Shown in pieces: positions 1 through 3,908 of a DNA stretch of 10,034 nucleotides. Origin of the DNA: Desulfobacterales bacterium (GTDB lineage: Bacteria; Desulfobacterota; Syntrophobacteria; B119-G9); NCBI GenBank assembly GCA_026992215.1, contig JALXAI010000568.1, positions 1 to 10,034 on the forward strand. Reading direction: 5' to 3'. The first letter of the stretch is position 1. The number at the start of each line of letters is the position of its first letter. The translations under genes and the position numbers were made by a program. The notes beneath the pieces were generated by a model. The model ran no database searches. It was not told where the DNA came from and worked only from the letters and a program-made list of their open reading frames with translations.

Positions 1-128
1 CCGGGGACAACGTGGCGATGGAGGTACAGTTGATAACGCCGATAGCCCTTGAGGAAGGGTTGCGATTTGCGATTCGTGAAGGTGGAAGAACTGTCGGTGC
101 CGGTGTGGTCAGCGAAATAGTCGAATAG
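1..128 (+). CDS. tuf: Elongation factor Tu, C-terminal end (partial)
   Basis: This is the last 41 codons and stop of EF-Tu, the GTPase that carries aminoacyl-tRNA to the ribosomal A site in the cytoplasm. The 5' part lies outside the window; the first complete codon begins at base 3. The readable C-terminus runs through GDNVAMEVQLITPIALEEG and ends GAGVVSEIVE, which is the conserved final beta-barrel (domain 3) of EF-Tu, including the FAIREGGRTVGAGVV block shared by nearly all bacterial EF-Tu proteins. The stop is TAG at 126-128, and rpmG begins only 10 bases later, so the two are probably co-transcribed. The fragment cannot show whether the genome has a second tuf copy. EF-G and SelB have different C-termini, so EF-Tu is the only good reading. 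Confidence 0.97.
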   Translation, partial: GDNVAMEVQLITPIALEEGLRFAIREGGRTVGAGVVSEIVE

Positions 129-138
129 GGGCAGGTGA

Positions 139-288
139 ATGCGAATAATAGTGACTCTGGCGTGCGCTGAGTGTAAACAGCGTAATTATACCACGACAAA
201 AAATAAGAGAACTACTCCTGATAAACTCAGTTTCAGGAAATACTGTAAGTTCTGTAAGACTCATACTATACACAAGGAAACAAAATAA
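139..288 (+). CDS. rpmG: 50S ribosomal protein L33, zinc-binding (C+) form
   Basis: This 49-residue protein is ribosomal protein L33 (bL33), a small large-subunit protein near the E site. It begins MRIIVTLACAECKQRNYTT and contains two CxxC pairs, CAEC at residues 9-12 and CKFC at 36-39, forming a zinc ribbon. This is the C+ form; many bacteria also carry a cysteine-free L33 that takes over under zinc starvation. The length matches the family (about 49-55). The ATG at 139 is preceded by AGGGG ending at base 131, seven bases upstream. The gene lies between tuf and the tRNA-Trp gene, its usual place in this cluster. The basic C-terminus (TIHKETK) fits an rRNA-binding protein. It was read directly from the sequence, and frame and stop (TAA 286-288) are clear. 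Confidence 0.96.
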   Translation: MRIIVTLACAECKQRNYTTTKNKRTTPDKLSFRKYCKFCKTHTIHKETK

Positions 289-305
289 TAAGGGTATTTT
301 TGTGT

Positions 306-382
306 AGGCCAGTAGCTCGAACGGCTAGAGCGTCGGACTCCAAATCCGAGGGTTGGGGGTTCGAATCCCTCCTGGCCTGCCA
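306..382 (+). tRNA. trnW: tRNA-Trp (anticodon CCA)
   Basis: A complete cloverleaf can be drawn. The acceptor stem is AGGCCAG (306-312) with CTGGCCT (372-378). The D stem is GCTC (315-318) with GAGC (328-331). The anticodon stem is TCGGA (333-337) with TCCGA (345-349), around the loop CTCCAAA with anticodon CCA at 340-342. The T stem is GGGGG (355-359) with CCCTC (367-371), with one G-U pair, around TTCGAAT. The discriminator is G379 and the CCA tail is encoded (380-382). The anticodon reads UGG, so it is tryptophan, and the A1 start and G73 match bacterial tRNA-Trp. The gene sits 17 bases after rpmG and before secE, so it must be cut from a polycistronic transcript. The D loop begins with G319 where position 14 is almost always A. 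A15 and U48 (T354) still allow the Levitt pair. Confidence 0.97.
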
Positions 383-398
383 TTTTTTTGTGCTCAGG

Positions 399-418
399 CT
401 GCCCCGTGATTGAGGCAG
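399..418 (+). other. Small hairpin between tRNA-Trp and secE
   Basis: CTGCC (399-403) can pair with GGCAG (414-418) around a 10-base loop. It lies in the 65-base spacer between the tRNA 3' end and secE, just after a run of seven T residues at 383-389. The T-run precedes this hairpin, so it is not a standard intrinsic terminator. It could mark an RNA-processing site or protect the 5' end of the secE mRNA after tRNA release, but five base pairs could also arise by chance. Confidence 0.25.
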
Positions 419-447
419 TCAGGATATACAACGGGTTGATTCTCTGA

Positions 448-813
448 ATGGCTAAGAAAAGAAGTAAAAAAAAGAAGGCGGCTCAGAAGAAAAATAAAAA
501 AAGAAGTAACAGAACCTCGACCGGCGAGGCGGCAGCCAGGGCGCCCCAGAAAGCTTCGGGTCCTGATGTATTGTCCAGGGTAAAAGCGGGTAAGGCTGTA
601 AGTGGATCTTCGAAAAAAGTCGGGGGCTGGATAGAGACGGTAAAGGCTTTTCTCAGGGAATCCAAGGTAGAGCTTAAAAAGGTCACCTGGCCAACCAGGA
701 AAGAAACGATGGCAACCACTTCGGTGGTGCTCGTGGTTGTGTTTATCGTTGCGCTTTTTCTTGGTATAGTGGATTTCGGATTGGGGAAAATCATCGGATA
801 TTTTCTCAGATAA
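448..813 (+). CDS. secE: Preprotein translocase subunit SecE
   Basis: SecE is the small essential membrane subunit that clamps SecY in the Sec protein-export channel. The diagnostic part is residues 68-86 (FLRESKVELKKVTWPTRKE), the amphipathic helix with the family hallmark KKVTWPTRKE. It is followed by one hydrophobic membrane segment, about residues 91-112, and a short basic tail. At 121 residues it is longer than single-span SecE proteins (about 60-70) but lacks the three membrane spans of E. coli SecE. The extra length is residues 1-60, rich in Lys, Ala and Ser and probably disordered. The start is chosen by elimination: an in-frame TGA directly precedes the ATG, and the next in-frame ATG would cut the conserved helix. 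No good Shine-Dalgarno sequence lies upstream. It is followed 22 bases later by nusG, its usual partner. Confidence 0.95.
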   Translation: MAKKRSKKKKAAQKKNKKRSNRTSTGEAAARAPQKASGPDVLSRVKAGKAVSGSSKKVGGWIETVKAFLRESKVELKKVTWPTRKETMATTSVVLVVVFIVALFLGIVDFGLGKIIGYFLR

Positions 814-827
814 TTCCTGTAAATTTT

Positions 828-833
828 GAGAGG
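828..833 (+). promoter_or_regulatory. Shine-Dalgarno site that bears on the nusG start
   Basis: GAGAGG ends at base 833. It is only 2 bases from the ATG at 836, but 8 bases from the in-frame GTG at 842, which is codon 3 of the longer reading. The spacing favours the GTG, while the ATG is the more usual start codon. Confidence 0.55.
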
Positions 834-835
834 CA

Positions 836-1372
836 ATGGGTGTGGAATTCAAGTGGTACATCGTCCATACGTACTCCGGGTACGAGCAGAAAGTTAAGGC
901 TTCTCTCGAGGAAAGGATAAAATCTTCCGGTAAGGAGAAGTTCTTTGATAAGATACTTGTTCCCACGGAGAAAGTGGTAGAACTGGTAAAAGGAGAGCGA
1001 AAAGAGTCGATTCGAAAGTTTTACCCCGGGTACATTCTGGTTCGGATGGTTTTAAATGATGAGACATGGCATCTGGTCAGGAGTACTCCGAAGGTTACAG
1101 GTTTCCTCGGTGGCAAGGACAAACCTGTTCCTTTGCCGGAAGAAGAGGCGCAGAAAATAATTGAAAGAATGGCGGAGGGAAGGCTCAAACCCAGGCCCAA
1201 GTATCAGCTGGAAGTGGGTGACGAGGTCAAAGTTATTGACGGGCCTTTCGCCAATTTCAGCGGAATCGTGGATGAAGTGAACCCGGAAAAAGGGAAGGTG
1301 CGGGTACTGGTTAGCATCTTTGGACGTTCTACCCCTGTGGAATTAGAGTTTGTTCAGGTTACTCGTATTTGA
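836..1372 (+). CDS. nusG: Transcription termination/antitermination factor NusG
   Basis: NusG binds the clamp of RNA polymerase, affects pausing, helps Rho-dependent termination and links polymerase to ribosomal protein S10. The N-terminal NGN domain covers about residues 5-115, opening with WYIVHTYSGYEQKVK and including the conserved FYPGYILVRM (62-71) and TPKVTGFLGG (84-93). The KOW domain begins near residue 127 (GDEVKVIDGPFANFSGIVDEV) and ends in the usual VELEFVQVTRI. Total length 178 matches the family (about 175-185). The start is uncertain: ATG at 836 is very close to the Shine-Dalgarno sequence, and GTG at 842 would give a protein two residues shorter (MEFKWYIV). Both keep the whole NGN fold. 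The gap to rplK is 11 bases. No long insertion or RfaH-like divergence is seen, so this is the housekeeping NusG. Confidence 0.97.
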   Translation: MGVEFKWYIVHTYSGYEQKVKASLEERIKSSGKEKFFDKILVPTEKVVELVKGERKESIRKFYPGYILVRMVLNDETWHLVRSTPKVTGFLGGKDKPVPLPEEEAQKIIERMAEGRLKPRPKYQLEVGDEVKVIDGPFANFSGIVDEVNPEKGKVRVLVSIFGRSTPVELEFVQVTRI

Positions 1373-1376
1373 GGAG
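1371..1376 (+). promoter_or_regulatory. Shine-Dalgarno site fixing the rplK start
   Basis: GAGGAG, which overlaps the nusG stop codon, lies 7 bases before the ATG at 1384. It therefore supports that start over the in-frame TTG at 1369, which lies upstream of the site and cannot use it. The overlap with the nusG stop suggests translational coupling. Confidence 0.8.
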
Positions 1377-1383
1377 TAGAAAG

Positions 1384-1806
1384 ATGGCAAAAAAAGTAAT
1401 GGCTAAAATAAAGCTTCAGATACCTGCGGGGCAGGCGAACCCGTCGCCTCCCGTGGGCCCTGCGCTGGGGCAACATGGTGTAAATATTATGGAATTCTGC
1501 AAGGCATTTAATGCCAAGACCCAGGGGCAGGAAGGAATGATAATACCTGTCGTAATAACCGTTTACGCCGACAGGTCGTTCACCTTCATAACCAAAACCC
1601 CCCCGGCGTCGGTCTTGCTGAAAAAGGCGGCAAATGTCGAGAAAGGCTCCAGCGAACCCAATCGCGAAAAGGTTGGGAAGGTCACGAGGGCGCAGGTTGA
1701 AGAGATAGCAAAGCTTAAGATGCCTGACCTCAATGCCAATGATCTGGAAGCCGCGATCAGAACCATTGAAGGAACCGCGCGTAGCATGGGAATAGTTGTG
1801 GAATAA
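1384..1806 (+). CDS. rplK: 50S ribosomal protein L11
   Basis: L11 (uL11) forms the base of the ribosomal stalk with 23S rRNA helices 43/44, the GTPase-associated centre contacted by EF-Tu, EF-G and RelA. The product is 140 residues, as expected (about 141). The N-terminal domain holds KIKLQIPAGQANPSPPVGPA, with the proline-rich loop (P20, P22, P23) where thiostrepton-resistance changes occur, and GQHGVNIMEFCKAFN. A linker (KTPPASVLLKKAA, about residues 71-83) joins the rRNA-binding C-terminal domain, which ends EGTARSMGIVVE. The ATG is chosen over an in-frame TTG 15 bases upstream because of the Shine-Dalgarno position and because MAKKVMAKIKLQ is the family N-terminus. It is followed 26 bases later by rplA. 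In E. coli, L1 represses this pair through an mRNA site near the rplK start; I could not identify such a site here. Confidence 0.98.
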   Translation: MAKKVMAKIKLQIPAGQANPSPPVGPALGQHGVNIMEFCKAFNAKTQGQEGMIIPVVITVYADRSFTFITKTPPASVLLKKAANVEKGSSEPNREKVGKVTRAQVEEIAKLKMPDLNANDLEAAIRTIEGTARSMGIVVE

Positions 1807-1832
1807 AAAATATCTTCGTTTGGAGTGCTAAG

Positions 1833-2540
1833 ATGGCCAAAAGAGGGAAAAAATACAGGATGGCTAAAGAAAAAATTGATAGCACGAGAAGGTACACCTT
1901 TCAGGAAGCTATCAAGCTGGCCAAGGAATGTTCTTACGCAAACTTTGATGAGAGTGTCGATATCGCTGTTCGACTTGGTATTGACCCGAGGCATGCGGAC
2001 CAGATGGTTAGAGGAACGGTGGTGCTTCCTCACGGAACCGGCAAAAGCGTGAAGGTTCTTGTCTTTGCAAGGGGTGAAAAAGAAAAAGAAGCGCTGGATG
2101 CGGGAGCGGATTACGTTGGAGCCGAAGAACTGATTGAAAAGATCAAGGGTGGATGGCTGGAATTTGACAAGGCTGTGGCTACGCCCGATATGATGGGGCA
2201 GGTCGGGAAAATAGGCAGAATTCTCGGTCCAAGAGGTCTGATGCCAAACGCGAAACTCGGAACCGTGACCTTTGATCTGGCAAAGGCAATAAAGGAAATA
2301 AAAGCCGGGAAAATCGATTTCAGGGCGGAAAAGGCCGGCGTGGTGCACGCATCCATGGGCCGTGTATCTTTTGATGAGGATAAATTACTAGAAAATATTT
2401 CTACCTTTATTGACACGTTGATTAAGATGAAACCGGCGGCGGCGAAGGGAACCTATTTGAGGGGTATCGCCGTGTCAACCACCATGGGACCGGGAATCAA
2501 GGTGGATCCTTTGAGCGTCAAGGATATATTGCAGCAGTAA
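1833..2540 (+). CDS. rplA: 50S ribosomal protein L1
   Basis: L1 (uL1) forms the mobile L1 stalk of the large subunit, which guides deacylated tRNA out of the E site. It is often also a translational repressor of the rplKA mRNA. The 235-residue length matches the family (about 230-235). The signature lies around residues 126-141 (KIGRILGPRGLMPNAK) and is followed by LGTVT. The first domain reads FDESVDIAVRLGIDPRHADQ, and the C-terminal part contains KGTYLRGIAVSTTMGPGIKVD, both typical. GGAG at 1822-1825 lies 7 bases before the ATG at 1833. The next in-frame ATG (1860) would trim nine residues and has no better ribosome site. It is followed by 211 untranslated bases before rplJ, which separates the L11-L1 pair from the regulated L10-L12 pair. 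Confidence 0.98.
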   Translation: MAKRGKKYRMAKEKIDSTRRYTFQEAIKLAKECSYANFDESVDIAVRLGIDPRHADQMVRGTVVLPHGTGKSVKVLVFARGEKEKEALDAGADYVGAEELIEKIKGGWLEFDKAVATPDMMGQVGKIGRILGPRGLMPNAKLGTVTFDLAKAIKEIKAGKIDFRAEKAGVVHASMGRVSFDEDKLLENISTFIDTLIKMKPAAAKGTYLRGIAVSTTMGPGIKVDPLSVKDILQQ

Positions 2541-2548
2541 GCCTCATT

Positions 2549-2567
2549 GCGCCTTCCCGTGAGGCGC
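2549..2567 (+). other. Hairpin just after rplA
   Basis: GCGCCTT (2549-2555) pairs with GAGGCGC (2561-2567), seven pairs including one G-U, around the loop CCCGT. The T-rich run (TGTTTTTA, about 2576-2583) starts eight bases after the stem, too far for a textbook intrinsic terminator. A competing hairpin can form between GCG.TTAA (2564-2571, one bulged base) and TTAACGC (2581-2587). The element may be a weak attenuator, a processing signal or a 3' stabiliser for the rplKA message. Pairing is visible; the role is inferred. Confidence 0.4.
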
Positions 2568-2586
2568 TTAAGATATGTTTTTAACG

Positions 2587-2730
2587 CAGCCAGGAGTTGC
2601 TTTCATGAGGTCAAAGACAGTAGGTACCCGTGAAACAGGGTTTAAAAGTTCTAGCTGCCTACCGAGAGCTGGTGAAAGCAGCGGGGAGTTTCCCTTTCAG
2701 GTTTGGTACTTATGAAAGCACTCTGGCGTA
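2587..2730 (+). promoter_or_regulatory. Ribosomal protein L10 leader (rplJ autoregulatory RNA)
   Basis: The 211 bases between rplA and rplJ contain the hallmarks of the L10 leader (Rfam L10_leader), the mRNA site where the L10-L12 complex binds to repress rplJL translation. The conserved core is AAAGACAGTAGGTACC near 2613-2628 and GCCTACCGAG at 2657-2666. GTAGG (2620-2624) pairs with CCTAC (2658-2662), and the flanking GACA and GAG are consistent with a kink-turn. An inner hairpin joins ACCC (2626-2629) to GGGT (2638-2641). A long closing helix joins GCCAG.AG.TGCTTTCAT (2589-2606, two bulged bases) to ATGAAAGCACTCTGGC (2712-2727). The rplJ Shine-Dalgarno sequence follows directly at 2736. TGAAAGCA occurs twice (2673-2680 and 2713-2720), and either copy can pair with 2598-2605. 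The first copy could also pair with CTTTCA (2694-2699). Identity as an L10 leader is strong; the switch mechanism is inferred. Confidence 0.85.
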
Positions 2731-2735
2731 AGAAA

Positions 2736-2741
2736 GGAGGT
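2736..2741 (+). promoter_or_regulatory. Shine-Dalgarno site for the TTG-initiated rplJ
   Basis: GGAGGT, within AAAGGAGGT, is a near-complete match to the 16S rRNA 3' end and lies 10 bases before the TTG at 2752. No ATG or GTG in the right frame is available nearby, so this site supports TTG as the start. It begins eight bases after the closing helix of the L10 leader, well placed for repression by protein binding. Confidence 0.8.
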
Positions 2742-2751
2742 AGGAAAGCTT

Positions 2752-3276
2752 TTGGATCGTCGGAGAAAAGAAGAAGTTGTTGCGGAGCTTCGAGAGAAAC
2801 TGGCGAAGGCCAAGAGTGTAGTTGTAACTGACTACAAGGGCTTGAAGGCTCCCGAAATCGGAGAACTGAGAAAGACTCTTAGAGACCAGGGGGTAGACTT
2901 CAGGGTCATCAAGAATACGCTAATGCGTCTGGCCAGCAAGGATACTGATGCGGCAGCGTTGGATCCCCTGATTGAAGGAACCTGTGCCATTGCCATCAGC
3001 TATGATGATCCGGTGATATCCGCCAAGCTCCTGAGAGACTTTTCCAGGGAAAATGAACACCTTAAAATTAAAGGTGGTTTCCTGCAGAGCCAGGTGCTTG
3101 AAGCAAAGGATGTCATCGCGTTGGCCGATATCCCGAGCAGGGAGGTCTTGCTGGGTCAGCTTCTCGGAGTACTTAACGGTGTTCCAACCAGTCTTGTCAG
3201 TGTGCTTAGTGCTGTGCCGAGATCGATGGTGACCGTATTGTCTGCAATCAAACAGAAAAAAGAAGAACAACAGTAG
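2752..3276 (+). CDS. rplJ: 50S ribosomal protein L10
   Basis: L10 (uL10) anchors the L7/L12 stalk to L11 and 23S rRNA, and with L12 represses its own mRNA. The 174-residue product has the usual N-terminal globular domain: KEEVVAELREKLAKAKSVVV (residues 6-25), DYKGL (27-31), then RVIKNTLMRLA (51-61). The C-terminal helix, which carries the L12 dimers, starts near residue 130. This tail is longer than in E. coli (165 residues in all) and contains a tandem 11-residue near-repeat, which suggests three L12-binding segments instead of two. The start is TTG, placed by the strong Shine-Dalgarno sequence at 2736-2741 and by the lack of any in-frame ATG before the conserved domain. rplL follows after 55 bases. 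A TTG start would keep initiation below that of ATG-started rplL, in line with the need for several L12 copies per L10. Confidence 0.97.
   Translation: MDRRRKEEVVAELREKLAKAKSVVVTDYKGLKAPEIGELRKTLRDQGVDFRVIKNTLMRLASKDTDAAALDPLIEGTCAIAISYDDPVISAKLLRDFSRENEHLKIKGGFLQSQVLEAKDVIALADIPSREVLLGQLLGVLNGVPTSLVSVLSAVPRSMVTVLSAIKQKKEEQQ
3181..3246 (+). repeat. Tandem 11-residue near-repeat in the L10 tail
   Basis: Residues 144-154 of L10 (VPTSLVSVLSA, bases 3181-3213) and 155-165 (VPRSMVTVLSA, bases 3214-3246) agree at 8 of 11 positions. The DNA copies use different codons, so this is an old or selected protein repeat and not a recent DNA duplication. In L10, successive helix segments of about this size each bind one L12 dimer. 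Confidence 0.75.
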
Positions 3277-3331
3277 AGATCTTAAAGAACTTTGAAAAGT
3301 ACCAAATTGATAGAAAGGGAGGAACTCATCC

Positions 3332-3721
3332 ATGGCTGAAATTACAAAAGAAGACGTGATCAGTTTTATCGAAAACATGACCGTGCTGGAACTCAGCGAG
3401 TTCGTAAAGGAGCTGGAGGAAAAATTCGGAGTATCTGCTGCCCCGATGGCGGTAGCAGCTGCTATGCCCGGGATGGGAGCGCCGGGAGAGGCACCGGCAG
3501 AGGAAGAAAAGACAGAATTTGATGTTGTTATCACGGCAATAGGCGACAAGAAAATCCAGGTTATCAAGGCGGTAAGGGCACTTACCAATCTGGGGCTCAA
3601 GGAGGCCAAGGCACTGGTTGATAACGTGCCTGGAGTGGTCAAGGAAAAGGTTTCCAAGGAAGAAGCTGAGGAAGCTGCAAAGCAACTGGAAGAAGCTGGG
3701 GCAACGGTGGAAATCAAATAA
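3332..3721 (+). CDS. rplL: 50S ribosomal protein L7/L12
   Basis: L7/L12 (bL12) is the multicopy stalk protein that recruits and stimulates translational GTPases. The 129-residue product has the three expected parts. The N-terminal dimerisation and L10-binding helices occupy about residues 1-33 (VISFIENMTVLELSEFVKEL). A flexible Ala/Gly/Pro/Met-rich hinge runs about 35-57. The C-terminal domain starts at KTEFDVVI and contains KIQVIKAVRALTNLGLKEAK, LVDNVPGVVKEKVSKEEAE and the usual ending GATVEIK. AGGGAGG (3316-3322) lies 9 bases before the ATG. The protein is acidic overall, with a Glu-rich patch at 56-59. A likely terminator follows 22 bases after the stop, so rplL closes the stalk-protein unit and is partly uncoupled from rpoB. 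No frameshift or length anomaly is seen. Confidence 0.98.
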   Translation: MAEITKEDVISFIENMTVLELSEFVKELEEKFGVSAAPMAVAAAMPGMGAPGEAPAEEEKTEFDVVITAIGDKKIQVIKAVRALTNLGLKEAKALVDNVPGVVKEKVSKEEAEEAAKQLEEAGATVEIK

Positions 3722-3743
3722 ATTGCATACCTACTTCATAGCG

Positions 3744-3788
3744 AAGACCGAGCCGTCCGGGGTAAGTGCTCGGTTTTCCTTTTTTTCT
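3744..3788 (+). terminator. Rho-independent terminator/attenuator between rplL and rpoB
   Basis: ACCGAGC (3747-3753) pairs perfectly with GCTCGGT (3768-3774). The stem can be extended by AAG (3744-3746) with TTT (3775-3777), one pair being G-U, giving about ten pairs around a 14-base loop. It runs straight into a U-rich tract, TTTTCCTTTTTTTCT, at 3774-3788. This is a good intrinsic terminator by sequence. No convincing promoter is visible in the remaining 120 bases before rpoB, so it probably acts as a partial attenuator, as known between rplL and rpoB in E. coli, lowering polymerase output relative to stalk proteins. Confidence 0.8.
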
Positions 3789-3819
3789 ATTGATTGTCTT
3801 TTCCCTCTTCTCTTTCAAC

Positions 3820-3841
3820 CATCCGGGGCGGAAAACGGATG
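3820..3841 (+). other. Second hairpin upstream of rpoB
   Basis: CATCCG (3820-3825) pairs with CGGATG (3836-3841) around a 10-base purine-rich loop. It follows a pyrimidine-rich stretch (about 3774-3818) and precedes an A-rich stretch (3873-3888). In E. coli the rplL-rpoB spacer carries an RNase III processing site; this hairpin occupies a similar place, but it is short and its role is a guess. I see nothing else of note in the 187-base spacer apart from the terminator. Confidence 0.3.
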
Positions 3842-3908
3842 AGTGGACCTGAAAAGTCTGGCTAAGATCATTAAGAAAAAACAAAAAAATTGAGTGTAGG
3901 GAGAAAAA

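Noticed and set aside
250..300. A possible sigma70-type promoter ahead of tRNA-Trp (TACTAT near 265)
   Set aside because: It lies inside rpmG and has no -35-like element at proper spacing.
394..966. A 190-codon - strand frame opposite secE and the nusG start
   Set aside because: Low-complexity Phe/Ser/Leu composition arises from reading the lysine-rich secE codons backwards; there is no independent support.
1369..1383. TTG at 1369 as an upstream start for rplK
   Set aside because: It overlaps the nusG stop and lies before the Shine-Dalgarno sequence at 1371-1376; the ATG at 1384 gives the normal L11 N-terminus and length.
1825..2052. A 75-codon + strand open frame overlapping the rplA start in another frame
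   Set aside because: It is out of frame with the certain rplA gene, and its sequence resembles no protein I know.
1563..2348. A 261-codon open frame on the - strand across rplK and rplA
   Set aside because: It lies fully opposite two certain ribosomal protein genes, shows no recognisable family, and is a by-product of their codon use.
2683..2697. GGGA-GTT-TCCC followed by TTT in the L10 leader as an intrinsic terminator
   Set aside because: The stem is only four pairs and the T-run is three bases, so it is too weak to terminate.
2920..3717. A 265-codon open frame on the - strand across rplJ and rplL
   Set aside because: It is a Ser/Ala-rich shadow of two certain genes and crosses their intergenic gap without any sign of its own ribosome site.
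3839..3865. An eight-codon ATG-started reading frame upstream of rpoB as a leader peptide
   Set aside because: It has no ribosome site and no codon bias of regulatory interest, and such short frames occur by chance.
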